The position numbers were made by a program, and so were the translations under genes. Positions 41,622-52,506 of a stretch of DNA of 64,000 nucleotides are shown here, one piece after another. This stretch comes from Pseudocercospora fijiensis CIRAD86 (taxonomy: Eukaryota > Ascomycota > Dothideomycetes > Mycosphaerellales > Mycosphaerellaceae), in contig NW_006921532.1 in the NCBI RefSeq assembly GCF_000340215.1, positions 1,901,337 through 1,965,336 of the forward strand, given 5' to 3'. Numbering within the stretch: position 1 is the stretch's first letter; each line of letters begins with the position of its first letter. The notes below the pieces were generated by a model that was not told where the DNA came from, searched no databases, and worked only from the letters and a program-made list of their open reading frames with translations.

Positions 41622-43793
41622 CTACTTGATGCCCATGAAAGCGATGCCTTTGCGAGCGGTATCGCAAGCTCTTCTCAGCTTCTGCTCTTCGACGTCAGTC
41701 CACTGGACGCTGAGCTGGTCCCACTTCTTCACTTTGTACTCCTCTTTAAACTTGTGATTCAAGGCCTGCATCTGCCGAAGAGCTGTCGGATCACCCGAGC
41801 CGCTGTAGACAACAAATGCCGTGCATGGCGTGAGGGCTTCATAAATTTCCCGAATGCGTTCGCAAGTCTGCTTCACAACAGCAGCAAGCGACAATCCAGA
41901 AACGCGATCAACTGTGGATGCACGAAGCGCATCACTGTCGACCAGTTTCGACTGATCCCACCATCCGCAACGAGCTTCAAGTTCCCTAAAGCGAGCCCAG
42001 ACAAAATCGCATCCCCCTTTTGGTACTTTTGGGTCTTGGTAACCCTCGGCATCTAGAGCACGCTTGATACCAATAACCACATCTGCATCACTTTCACAGC
42101 CAAAGGTGACCTTGGCTTGTTGACCGTAGCCGCGTGAAGGCTCGCCCCAGTCAACGACAGCGGATACCTTAGGCTCATCATCTCCAGCAGCATTAACCTT
42201 GTCCCGCTTGGGCCGTATCGAGCGAGATAAACGTTTAAAGATGCTTTCGCTACCTGCCTCTGGCGTACCCCAGACTTTGCCCTTCTCGGTCTTCAGTTTC
42301 ACAAGGTCTAGGACTGCCTTTGCATCTTCCACGCTGCTATGACCAGTAGAGCCATGTCCCTTTTGGATCTCCCTGGAAAGGTACTTCTGGCATAGCCATT
42401 TCAGAGATGACTTCAGCGGTGGACCTCGAGGATGTGGGTATAAGAGAGCGGTATCGATGATGTACGGATGCGTGATTTGCAAGGCGTTCAAGTCACTGTT
42501 GAGGGAATGGCCGACCAAAATGGTTTGTGGAGTGATGATGCTGGAAAGCTCCTTCTGGATGTCTCCCAGGGTAGTCGTGACGTTCTCCAAAATTGTCGGC
42601 GTAATACCTGAGTAGGCAGTCAAGTAGTCTGTAATGGGATTCTCGGGTTTGACAAGCTCGTCAAGTACCACCTGGCCGTCCCAATCAACCAGCGACACCC
42701 GAGTGAGACTGAACACTTGCGGCGTCACGCCCTTGGGTGATGTGATGCACATTTCACAGTCCATGGCTAGCACCTTTCTGCCGACAGTGACAGAGCCTTG
42801 CTGTATTTCACCTTCTGCTACGGCGCCTGCTTCGAGATTTGGAATGTTCGGGATGTCGACCCATCCATGATCTGTGCTGGTGTTTGCAGCGACACGGCGC
42901 GCAACTTCTGATGCTGCCGAAGACGGATCGACATAATGCGCGGGATGCAATGTGTAGCCTTCTTCCTCGAGTTCTTCTGTCGTGGCCAATAATTCTGTTA
43001 CTGGTGTCCGCCGGTTCTGCCAGGTCTTGCTTGCTGCAGGTGGCCGTGGACCTTTGGATCGCTTGTCTTCCTTCGGCTTGACGATAGTGGTGATCAACAT
43101 AGCGGCAAGAGGAGAATGCAGCTTTGCATATTTATCGTCGCCCGGGGTCTTGACCGGCCAAACGTGCTCGAATACCTCTGTCAACGGCTGCAAGGGACTG
43201 GGCAGGCGGTTCTGATCGAGCTTGGTGGGATAGAAGTCGTCTGGCGAGCCTCTGCTTCTGCCATGATTGACTTGCGTCCAATCATCGGTACCATCGTTCT
43301 GGGATGCCTCTTGCTGGTCGCTGCTTGTTCCAGTCGTCTCGTCGGAAGGTCCCTCTGTGCTCAATGGCAAACTGCCATCAAAATGACCCGACTCGAGCCC
43401 AGGAACCATAAGGGCGACGACCTTCTTGACCGAAGCATGATTCTTGATGGAACACCACTGCGGAGCTGTTCCATCTGCAAGCAAATACAGGACCAGGTTC
43501 TGAAGATCATTGATTTTGACATATGAGTTTAGGCGAGCGTGAGGTGAGTGCGAGATGGAGGGATACTGGTTCTCCTCCTTCTTCTTGCGCTTTCTCGATC
43601 TGCTGCTTTCGACCTTCCGCCACTCTTCGCTGTCGCCGTCGCCTTGGCTGGTTTGTTGGCCATCAGGCTGTTCTGGCGAGCTTGGCAGGTTCTGGGCTCC
43701 TCCGTCGGGGCCTCGAAGTAGCGCAACCGTGTCGCCGATGCCCATTAGATTGTCTCCCTCGAACTCGTCACGCGAGCGTTTCCGGCGGTCCAT
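41622..43793 (-). CDS. rex1: DEDDh 3'-5' RNA exonuclease, Rex1 (Rnh70) family
   Basis: 723 aa from the ATG at 43793 (MDRRKRSRDEFEG); the frame is open to 43961 but the extension lacks family features. The N-terminal part has the Rex1-type block VKINDLQNLVLYLLADGTAPQW...VKKVVALMVPGLE. The exonuclease domain (about residues 340-510) has all DEDDh residues: VLAMDCEMC (Asp, Glu), LVGHSLNSDLNAL (Asp) and GHSSVEDAKAVLDL (His, Asp). A C-terminal domain of about 200 residues follows (FDWARF-like region, TAFVVYSGSGDPTALRQMQ). Yeast Rex1 trims 5S rRNA, 5.8S precursors and tRNA 3' ends in the nucleus. Divergent from the unknown gene at 44,162. Confidence 0.9.
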   Translation of the reverse strand: MDRRKRSRDEFEGDNLMGIGDTVALLRGPDGGAQNLPSSPEQPDGQQTSQGDGDSEEWRKVESSRSRKRKKKEENQYPSISHSPHARLNSYVKINDLQNLVLYLLADGTAPQWCSIKNHASVKKVVALMVPGLESGHFDGSLPLSTEGPSDETTGTSSDQQEASQNDGTDDWTQVNHGRSRGSPDDFYPTKLDQNRLPSPLQPLTEVFEHVWPVKTPGDDKYAKLHSPLAAMLITTIVKPKEDKRSKGPRPPAASKTWQNRRTPVTELLATTEELEEEGYTLHPAHYVDPSSAASEVARRVAANTSTDHGWVDIPNIPNLEAGAVAEGEIQQGSVTVGRKVLAMDCEMCITSPKGVTPQVFSLTRVSLVDWDGQVVLDELVKPENPITDYLTAYSGITPTILENVTTTLGDIQKELSSIITPQTILVGHSLNSDLNALQITHPYIIDTALLYPHPRGPPLKSSLKWLCQKYLSREIQKGHGSTGHSSVEDAKAVLDLVKLKTEKGKVWGTPEAGSESIFKRLSRSIRPKRDKVNAAGDDEPKVSAVVDWGEPSRGYGQQAKVTFGCESDADVVIGIKRALDAEGYQDPKVPKGGCDFVWARFRELEARCGWWDQSKLVDSDALRASTVDRVSGLSLAAVVKQTCERIREIYEALTPCTAFVVYSGSGDPTALRQMQALNHKFKEEYKVKKWDQLSVQWTDVEEQKLRRACDTARKGIAFMGIK

Positions 43794-44161
43794 CTTGCTT
43801 TGACGCGACCGACGCGAGAGTGGTATTGTGGCGGCCGTCAATTGAAGACGAACCTGCATGGATTTGAAATATCGGGAAAGAACTCCAGCCACATCTGCAG
43901 CCGCGGGTCTGTGCATTGCAGGGGTCACAAAAACTAAAACTTGCTGCGCCATACCGTACATTCAGCATTCAAGACATTCCGTGAGCTCACCACCGCATCT
44001 TCGGCAGTCAAGACGCGACCGGAAGTCTTGTACAGCATTGTATCGACTGTCGGCGGTCTAAGCATTCAGTGCTGCGATCGCGTCCTCGTGTCCGCTGAAG
44101 ACCTCTCCCTCCTAGGGCCTAGAGCCTGGGAGCACCATCTTGGACAAGGCTCTCTCTGGAG
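43794..44161. promoter_or_regulatory. Divergent upstream region of rex1 and the 44.16-kb gene
   Basis: 368 bp between divergent starts. No specific site can be named. Confidence 0.4.
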
Positions 44162-45291
44162 ATGGCATCTCTTGGCTGGAAGCGCTGGACTGGAGCTATA
44201 GCATTGGGATCTACTGCACCTTTCCTGTTCGCATTTGTGCCATTGAGCCCGGAAGAGCGAGCAGCCAAACGACAAAGATTATTCGACGGTGTCAGATCAA
44301 GTTTTCAAGACTATCCACTTCTTCAAGAAGGAAGCTTAAGCCTACGTTCGACCCAGGCGAAGCCTTTCTCGAACTTACCGGATGAGACATCACGAGCTCT
44401 TATTAAGCCATTCGGGTCTCCATTTGGGGGAGACAGTGGCGGATCTAGTCCTGGCAAGAAGCACCCTGGTATGGTCAAATCGACCACACACGACCCCAAT
44501 GACCCGCATGGCATTGTCAAAATTGGTCCTCACCTTGGTCATAAGCTACCTGGGGAGAGTGAGCCAATTCCGATTGCGAATACAAATTACGCCTGGAAGT
44601 CAGATAAGCCGATAGAAGACCTAGAGCAGCACCTTTCCATGCTCAGGGAACGACGTGGCAAACTTGCGCTTGAAGCGGAATTGATATGGGTAAGGGTCTG
44701 ACTCAACCCCGTATATCATTAAAAGCCCCTGCTAACCTGGAGCGAAATTCGCAGTCATGGCTCTCTGAGAAAGAACTTGATTATTACAACTCCCCTGGCA
44801 CATCAGAAGACTCTCCCGACAAAGCCGCGAAACTGAGATATTTAGAAATGTTAGGCAGCGTGCACACCAAGACCTGGCTAGAAGCAAGTTCCTGCGACTG
44901 GATGATCGCAGACTCGAAGAAGCGCATCGAACAGCTTCGTTCTGCCGCCACGAACAGCGGCAAAGTCAGCTGGCGAGCTGGATGTTCTGATCTCGCCGCG
45001 AAAACGTCCCCGAACCATGCGCTCAAGATCCTCAGGCTCAATGCTCAAGGCATGAAGCAGCGCCAAGAGCAACTGGAACAGATCAGGCAGTCTATGGCGC
45101 TGAGCATGGTGGATCCGGACTTCGATCAAGGAGATCAACAAGTCTTCGATCCTATCCAAAATAAAATGGTTAGCGAGAAGGAACTGTTCATGAACGCCAA
45201 GAATAAACTCGAGGAGCTCTTGAAGGCGACGAATGTCTATCAGGAGACTGTGGAACAAGTCATCGCCGACGGAGAGAAGAGACAAAAGTAG
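44162..45291 (+). CDS. Unknown protein with N-terminal hydrophobic segment
   Basis: Exons 44162-44689 and 44755-45291 (65-bp intron, GTAAGG...GCTAACC...TTCGCAG), 354 aa. After a short basic start, residues about 9-28 (WTGAIALGSTAPFLFAFVPL) are hydrophobic and could be a membrane anchor or mitochondrial/ER targeting segment. The middle is Gly/Ser/Pro-rich (KPFGSPFGGDSGGSSPGKKHPGM). The C-terminal half is helical and charged, with CDWMIADSKKRIEQLRS and LKILRLNAQGMKQRQEQLEQIRQSM suggesting coiled coil. Splice phase and continuing helical character on both sides support the join. I do not recognise the family; it looks like a conserved fungal protein. Confidence 0.72.
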
Positions 45292-45830
45292 ACCAACTCA
45301 TGGACACCGCAGCATCGGAATGTGTGTATTGGGTAGAGGAAACCCATGGCGGGAGATCATCATTGTATCATGGGCGTGGATCAGAGACAGAGTGATTGTG
45401 ACAGCAGTGCTCAATGAATCATGAGTTTCACAGACTACCACCCAACGCCTGCGCTAATGTCCGCTACCGGGTATCATACTGGATTTTGTGGTCTGTACCA
45501 TGAACGCCCTCTTGAACCTCAAGCTCAGTCCTCAACCAATCTCAACCGTTGCAGTATCGTAGTAAGCACCCATTCGTGTTGTGTTTTCGCGTATCGAGGG
45601 TCCAGCTGCACACCTGCAGACAGAGCCTGTCAGCCGCAAAATGCTCATTTCCTCGAAGCAATGCGCAGCAGCTTGCTAAATTGTGTAAAGAAGCTCTTGT
45701 CCTTTGCGCATTTTACCATTCCCCGGCGAAGGTCCTTCTCGTCATCTCTTGATGTTTTCGATATCCTGCGGACCTCCCTAAGCCCTTCTAGGACAGCAGA
45801 GCGCGGCTCAAATATCAAGTAACGAAAGTA
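45292..45830. other. Convergent 3' intergenic region
   Basis: 539 bp between convergent stops. A 133-codon ORF at 45,421 lacks family features and is not called. Confidence 0.4.
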
Positions 45831-47465
45831 TCACAAGAACTCACTGCTCTCTTGTGCGCTGCGTCTCAGCTTGCGATTGTACACCTTTCGCTTGTCATCA
45901 CCTCCCCAATACTGTTCGAAGATTTCCGGATTGACCATGGCTCTCGGGTCGAATGTTGATTCCTTGTCCTCAATAGCGGCGGCAATAGCTTCGAGATGAG
46001 ATGAGATCTCATCTGGTTTCTGCGGAAAATAGCACAGTGTGCCATTGGAGCTGACACGATGATGATAGATTGGCGTCTCCACAGTGACACGTGGTTGAGT
46101 CTCTGGGAAGTCCGGCGGAATGTAGAGTTTGAGGTTAAAAATGCCTCCGTCGAGATTGGTCATAGGCTGCCCAAAGAGCGTGAACTGCCACACGAAGGGG
46201 TTCTTGGGATTAGGAAGGGAGATCTCCATGCGCCCAGCGTTCTCGCCTTCGTTCCACTTGAATTGCAGTTGCTTAAACTGGAACGCAAGCATAACGGCTA
46301 GCTGTGTACCGTCCATGACTTGTTGCGCACCGGATTGTTCCCATGAGAGTTTCTCCTCGTTGAGCTTCGCCAGAATTGCTTTCATTCGTGAATGCAGATT
46401 CTTGTAGGTGAAGTGACCCTCCATGCTGTTCGGTGGATACTCGAACTCCATTCGCTTGAATGCCGTGCCATCTCGCTGTTCCTTTTCGAAGGTCTCAATG
46501 GCTCGCATATAAGCATCGTAGTACCACAAGAAACGTCGCTTAATGAGATCTGCAAACGGATCCCACTGTGCTGCGTCGAGTGAGTTGAAGACGGCTTCTG
46601 CGTCATACTCGTGCACTGAGGATGGTGTTGAGGTGCCATCTGAGGCAGTCGCTAGCGCTGATGCCAGTGGAGACTCTGGGGGGGAAGCAGTTGCCTTACT
46701 CTTGATCTTCTTAAGAACAGGCTCGAGTTTGTCCGGCTGTAGTTGCAAAATGTTCTCAAGACACTGAATGACGCTGATCCGGAGTGTCTCGTGTCGTATC
46801 TTGGCAATGTAAGCGGCCGGTTTCGGCTCCTCCTTCTTGTGAGTTTCGTAGCCGGGCTCGTTCTCATACGGATTGGCTGACATAAGACTCTGTATGCTGA
46901 GCAGGACGCTCTCGAGACCTTGAGCGCTGCTCCATTCCTCGCCAGGATTTCCGCGCCAGGTACCCAGTATGGAAAGGCATACTTTGCCCTCAGCGTAGAT
47001 GTTAGGGTTGAAACGAGTTCTCCCACCATTGGTCGTGATACCTAGAGGCGAGACATCGCGGTCAGTGGTTATGGCAGATGTTGCTTCGCGGACACATGTA
47101 CTTCCTCAAACGCGCATACTGCAAACTCTGGCAGTCGCGGCAAGTCACCCAAATCCACACCGAGAAGCCTTTAGGGATGCGATACTTACACCGTACGGTT
47201 GGAGATTTGATCGGATAGTCCTTAGAGAACTTCATGTCGAACTCAAAAAAGCCAAATTCATATGGCGCTGTTCCAGTCAGCAACCACCATTGCATCGGAA
47301 ACACGTGCTGCACTCACTCTCAGGCGGCCCGATGATGAGAGCACGAACATGTCGAACGTCGCTGTCGCGGCATGCAACAGCAATAGAAAGATCGGTGCCC
47401 TTTTGTGCACTTGCTATCTCACGAGTGATTCTCTGGATCGACCCAGCCGTGTTGGAGTTCGACAT
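45831..47465 (-). CDS. UBE2Z-like ubiquitin-conjugating enzyme with a second C-terminal UBC domain
   Basis: Exons 47465-47318, 47267-47190 and 47041-45831 give 478 aa; donors GTGAGT and GTAAGT, all phases agree. The first UBC fold is residues about 8-150: ITREIASAQK, GPPETPYEFGFFEFDMKFSKDYPIKSPTV, TRFNPNIYAEGKVCLSILGTW with catalytic Cys97 (NPN at 87-89 in place of HPN), and IQSLMSANPYENEPGYE. This arrangement, including FNPN and SLM..NPY.NEPG, is that of human UBE2Z (USE1), the E2 charged by UBA6 and linked to ubiquitin/FAT10. After a helical linker a second E2-like fold begins near residue 310 (FVWQFTLFGQPMTNLDGGIFNLKLYIPPDFPETQPRVTVETPIYHHRVSSNGTLCYF), with Cys412 where an active Cys would sit. 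Yeast lacks an obvious counterpart. Confidence 0.88.
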
Positions 47466-47999
47466 GGCGGCGTTGGCTCGAGTGTTGGCTGGGGGAGTTC
47501 AGTTGCTTATTGGTTGCAGGATGCAGGAGAACATGAGTGGTCGCTCATGGCCAAACTCGAGAGGCGTCTGACCGTGAGCTTGAAGTGTTTCTGTTCAACG
47601 ATCGCGCGTGTGACGAAGTGAGGTTGTGAATTGAGGAGAAGGAGCAAGTCCTTGGAGTTGCTGGACCAGCTCACAGCGACAAGGATCGAGCTGCAGGTTA
47701 AGTGGGTCCACCCTTCGCGTCGAGTCGGCAGGCGCGCCTGAAGCGCGATTGCCTCAGGCCGAGTGACAGGTGTCTGTATTCTGGCAACGCGCTAATTCTC
47801 GGGTGGCGCATTCCGTAGAGATCCACAATTGAATAACGTTTTGTGTGCCCTACTAAGACTATAAAATTCGTATATATTCGCGTTATAATTTTAGGAATTT
47901 CGAAATTACTACTACCTTATTACCTCTATTATCGCTATAATAGAGGATCTACCGGTTGTCGCTATACCTAATAGCAATAGCGATGCGCTTAGCAATCTT

Positions 48000-49700
48000 A
48001 GCGTCCTTCGCGATAGGCTCTTCCTTATCGATAAGGATATACCGCTATCCTATACTAAATAGATTGTTACTATTAAACTAATATCTAATATATATAGCTA
48101 TACTCGTATAATAGTCCCTAAAGTAGACCGCAATAGTAGCATCGTTTCTAGGTCCTATTATAAGTGTATTAAGGCTAAGCGGATAGAAGCGGCGGAAGCA
48201 AAGAAGAAGAAGGTTAAGGATACTATTTCTAGTCGCCTAAAGCTAGAATATATACCCTTCGAGCCTTATAGGCTTAATCTTATTATATTACGGTACTACG
48301 ATACTATCGATAGTAAGTCTACGAAGGTTCTTATCTAGCGTACCGATTATCGACAAAAATATACCTATACCTTATAGTATAGCGACGCTCGGCGGACTAA
48401 CGTATACCTAAAAGAGATAGGTTAAGAGAAGCTAGATAGATTACTACGGGTTAGTTATACGAGAGACTTTTTAAAGGATAACTATAGCAACATTAGTAGC
48501 TACGCTATCTAGTATTAGACGTTGTATAACCTAGTAAGAAGCTTACTATACTACAATCGAGATAAGCGCTATATTGTCCCTAGTAAAAGCGCTATTCTAC
48601 GGCAAATTAAAGAGGCGAGAGAGCGTACGATTAAGCGTAGTTATTATTGCTAGGTCTTCTAGATACAGACGTCTAAAGGCCTTAAATAGGGCATTGTATA
48701 TACTACTAAGAAGGGTATTAAGCTACTTAAGAGGTATAGCGAGTTCTTATCGTAAGACGCTACCTACGATACTAATAATGCTAGCTTCTTCCTCGTTAAC
48801 CTATTCGTACGAGACGAGAATAACTTCTAATACCCTATCGCTTATATACTTATCGAGAGCTAGCATACTATTGTTCTTACGACTAGCTTCTAGCACTTGT
48901 CTTCGTAGACCGATTATAAGAAGCCTAGTAGCTAGCACCTTAGATAGACGATTGTTAATAACTCTATAAGCGAATAGGCTGCCTTCCGGCTAGCTTTTAA
49001 TAATAAAGTTATAGTATATCTATACTAGCGATACGTTGTCGAGATTATTAGAAAGAAGTTTAGTATTAAGCGTAGTTATAAGAAGATATAATAGGCTCTA
49101 TTTAGTGCGCTATATTTTGTAGAAGACCGGACCTAGGCTCTTTAATATATATAGCTTATAGAAGCCTTGCTACTAGGTAGTTAGTAGGATCTATTAGCCG
49201 CCTACTTTAAATAAGAGTAGACAATCGAGTACGCCGAGCTCTAGTACGTATACGCTCGACGGGGCAATCTACGCGTTTTATAGGTAAATATAGCTGTTTC
49301 TTCCTAATCGCGTACTATAGTTAGAGCTAACTTTCCTCGTAGACGCGCACTACTAGCTATATTAAAGGCTATTATGCCTATTTTAAGCGTAGCAACGAGA
49401 CGACAATCTATAACTAGTTACTCGTAGGCGCCCTTATATACTCTCTAGATATTAACGACTACTAGTATAACAAAGCCGACGTTACTAAAGCTTCTATACT
49501 GCAATTGCTACTTTTCCGCTCCCTTAGATACTCGAGGCTTTAAGAATTGCTATACTATTTATAGACGAAGATTAGCAAGTAGTATAAGATTGCACGTTTA
49601 CGGTACGAGCGAGGTGCTATTACCTAGTCTCGTTTTAAACCTACTTTTAACAAAGAGACACCTTCTAAGTACCCTTACCTATTCTTCCTTAGTTAGTACT
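48000..49700 (+). pseudogene. MULE transposase relic
   Basis: Approximate extent. Landmarks in reading order: YLKEIG..EKLDRLLRVSYTRDF (about 48,400), VPSKSAILRQIKEARERTIKRSYYC, DATYDTNNASFFLVNLFVRDE, YPIAYILIES and TTSF. In-frame stops are TAG or TAA at probable Gln/Trp positions. Domain order fits MULE transposases of fungi (Hop-like group); subgroup not resolvable by eye. Confidence 0.65.
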
Positions 49701-50850
49701 AGCCTTGCTACTATATACTGTTTAATAGCGAGTTTAAGGATAACTAGTTGTCTTAGAAGCAGGTAGACGAGTATATAGACCGCTAGAAGGCAATAGATAG
49801 TAGATAAGGCTTAAATAACGCCTCGACGGTCTACGAGGAGTAGTCTAATAGCAATTATATACTAATCGACGACCTAGCTACGGTAGAAGCCTTACTAGAA
49901 GGAGCTGCTAGCAACGGCGTACTAGAGCGTAATTACTATATTTTTCTTTATTATATTATCGACAACTTTAAGAAAGACTTCTATCGCCTAGCGAGGGCTA
50001 CTTAGTTAATAAACAACCTCTTAAAGAAGGACTATAACGACTATATTTAGTATCTTTATAAGCACTATTCGAAGGTTATTAGCGAGGCGATCTACTAACT
50101 ATTAATAGACTAGTAGCTCGAGAAGGTAAAGTTAGATAACGACTTCTAGTATCAAATTAGCTAGACTTGCGATAACTTTATTAATAACGATATAGTAGAT
50201 AGCGACAACAGCGACGACGACAATATCGATAACTAGGTCCTTAGTATAATAGCTAATCTAGAAGACGCGACTTATATTAGTAAGATATGGCTTAGTTAAT
50301 AGGCGCCGCCGCCGCTATCGTTCTCGTTATAACCCTTCTTTCCGACTTAATATACTACGCGCGTATTAAACGACTTCTAATCTACCGCCGGCGGTAATAA
50401 CATATAGTATAGCAGCAATAGCGAGAGCGGCTACTTACTAACTCGCTACCTAGCGGAAATGCTACCTTCTATGCCCTTCGTACCTACTACGCCGAGCCGT
50501 TTACGCTATTTAACTACTACTACCGCCGCTGCCGCCGATAGCGACCTTAGTTAGACCGAGAACCTTCTATAAAATATACTAATCCGACCGCCGCCAAACG
50601 CAGACATATAATAGTAGAACAGGTAGTTTAAGCTATACTATAATCTATAGATAGGCGCTATAAAGCGATATAAGACACTACTATAATAGGCAATAAATAA
50701 GGAGGTCCTAGAAGAGTAGGTAGAGCGAGTGCGATAGTAGCGATAGCGAGGTAGATAGATAGCTAATTAAGGCAAGAGCGCGATAATAACACCTCTATTT
50801 TGCTATACTATTAATAGCTTACTAACACTTTAGCTTTATCTATCGCTGTT

Positions 50851-50910
50851 ACTAGCGACGGCGAGGTATTGCTAGCGACAGCGAGGTATTGCTAGCGACG
50901 GCGAGGTATT
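50851..50910. repeat. Three 20-bp tandem repeats in the MULE
   Basis: Three copies of GCTAGCGACGGCGAGGTATT (first copy starts A, second has one A for G) followed by GCTAGCGTT repeated. They lie about 140 bp inside the right terminus. Confidence 0.9.
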
Positions 50911-51183
50911 GCTAGCGTTGCTAGCGTTGCTAGCATCTTACCCGGTTCCCAGCAATATATTGCTATAACGTAGGTTTTGCGTCATTTTGTGGGACTCGCG
51001 TACTTCCGGAGGTACGTGCGCTGCCAAGCGTTGCCAGAATACAGACACCCCGAGTGACATCTATCAACCAGGACTATCCAGTCATTTCCAGTTCAATTGA
51101 CAGCACAGCCTGTGGGCCTGAAACACGCGTCGGCATAACAGGTCTTCCTACGCGTCCGTCTCTGCCTCGCGATCGTACACGAT

Positions 51184-51681
51184 ATGGTTGTCTTCGCGTT
51201 ACTCATAATCAACAAAGCTGGTACCACAAATCCACAGATCAATCTCCTGGACTTTGAATGCTGACCCCAATCCATAGGTGGTCTCATATACAACCGGACA
51301 TTTGCTCCCGGATTACAAAAGCTGGACTCGAATGACTACCTGATCCTCGCCGGTACCTTCCATGGAATACACGCAATATCACGGAGCATTAATCCGGCTC
51401 CGCCAGTTCAGCCGTTACCTGGAAATAGGAGACCTTTCACTACCGGAATCGAGAGTCTAGAGAGCAGTCATTTCAGACTGACGTGTTTCCAAACTCCGAC
51501 AGGTGTCAAGTTCCTGCTTTTTACGAGCCCGGAGCAGCCGAATACCGACTTGGTTGTGCGGCGCTGCTATGAGATCTATGGCGACTTTGTTATGAAGAAT
51601 CCATTCTATAGCATGGAGATGCCCATCCGTGTGGACAAGTTCGATCGGGCATTGGGTGGCTATCTGGTCAGGCCGTCATGA
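51184..51681 (+). CDS. trs23: TRAPP complex subunit Trs23 (TRAPPC4)
   Basis: Exon 1 is only 37 bp (51184-51220, MVVFALLIINKAG); the intron 51221-51277 (GTACCA...CTGACC...CATAG) leads to exon 2, 51278-51681, giving 146 aa. Exon 2 has its first ATG late, so simple ORF calling misses the gene. The joined protein matches Trs23 throughout: INKAGGLIYNRTF, LDSNDYLILAGTFHGIHAIS, GIESLESSHFRLTCFQTPTGVKFLLFTSP, RCYEIYGDFVMKNPFYSMEMPI and FDRALGGYLVRPS. It is a longin-like core subunit that, with Bet3, Bet5 and Trs31, activates the Rab Ypt1 in ER-Golgi tethering. The GT donor is followed by ACCA, a weak consensus, but phase and homology fix it. The MULE ends 125 bp upstream of the start. Confidence 0.95.
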
Positions 51682-52145
51682 AGCATGTCGCCCAGAGACA
51701 TGAATTTGAGCTTTCGAGACGCCATCCATCCGCCAGGGTCAAATAGGTCACGGTTGAGAGCAGCACACTGCCTGAGACGAAGGCACTGCGTAGCAATAGC
51801 GCATGTTCTGCGAGGTCACAACGGCCGACACGGTTACAGCTATCAAACAGCAGCTATCGAGCAAAGATACGCAAAGCTCAGCTTCAAGTCACGAAGACTG
51901 ACGAAGAAAGGGGTCCTTGCGGCGCGTCGCATTTGATGGCATAGTATTGGAACGCCTGTTTCTAACGAGACATGCATTATGGTTTCGGAACTGTCGCAAT
52001 GACCTGCATATACACATCCAAAGACTCGGTATGAAATCGCTTGTGTGTGCGTGTCGTGTCCATATCCTCCAATTCATGACGTCTTCAAATGTCCTTGGGT
52101 ATCCAACATCGTCTCCAACCGCTTAGTTGTCCTCCAGCCTCATGC
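51682..52145. other. Convergent 3' intergenic region
   Basis: 464 bp between trs23 and the CYSTM gene. No supported feature. Confidence 0.4.
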
Positions 52146-52506
52146 TTAGCAGCAATCCATACAGCACTCACAGCAGTCCGCGCAGCACTCGCATCCCTCC
52201 TCACAAACGAAGCAACAGCAGAGCGTCGCAAGACAGGCGGCTAGGCATCCGCGGTCTTTGCTCTGTTTCTGTTGTGGTGGTGGAGCTTGAGGTGGGTAGC
52301 CGTAGTTCATTTGACCTGGTGGTGGACCGTAGCCTTGCTGTGGTGGACCGCCGCTGTGAAGAGCTGTCAGCTTCTGTCTCCGCTCGAGGTGGCTTGCGCA
52401 CTGCTTCGCGCTTCGCGTCATCGATAGCGGGAACTTACTATGACTGTGGAGGATACTGAGGACCGCCATATTGTGGTTGTTGACCGTAGTAACCCTGGTT
52501 GCTCAT
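52146..52506 (-). CDS. Small cysteine-rich CYSTM-type protein
   Basis: Exons 52506-52439 and 52353-52146 (intron 52438-52354, GTAAGT...TTCACAG), 91 aa. The N-terminal 65 residues are Gln/Pro/Tyr/Gly repeats ([40 protein letters not shown]). The C-terminal 25 residues are Cys-rich ([20 protein letters not shown] then CC pairs). This is the layout of CYSTM proteins (cysteine-rich transmembrane module), membrane-associated, often palmitoylated stress-tolerance proteins such as yeast YDL012C and YBR016W. The phase-2 join forming a Tyr codon and continuing the YGGPP repeat supports the splice. Exact role unknown. Confidence 0.82.

Larger units (their letters stand above)
47769..51049 (+). mobile_element. 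Mutator-like DNA transposon, complete ends, RIP-degraded interior
   Basis: The left terminus 47769-47790 (GGTGTCTGTATTCTGGCAAC...) and the right terminus 51028-51049 are perfect 22-bp inverted repeats. The same 10 bases, CCGAGTGACA, flank the element at 47759-47768 and 51050-51059: a target-site duplication of the length made by MULEs (8-11 bp). The 3281-bp interior encodes, on the plus strand with many TAG/TAA stops, a MULE-type transposase; the block around 48,756 (DATYDTNNA, then LFVRDENNF, PIAYILIES) matches the first catalytic Asp region. It cannot make a protein. About 80 bp at each end are not RIP-mutated. It separates the E2 gene from trs23. Confidence 0.88.
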
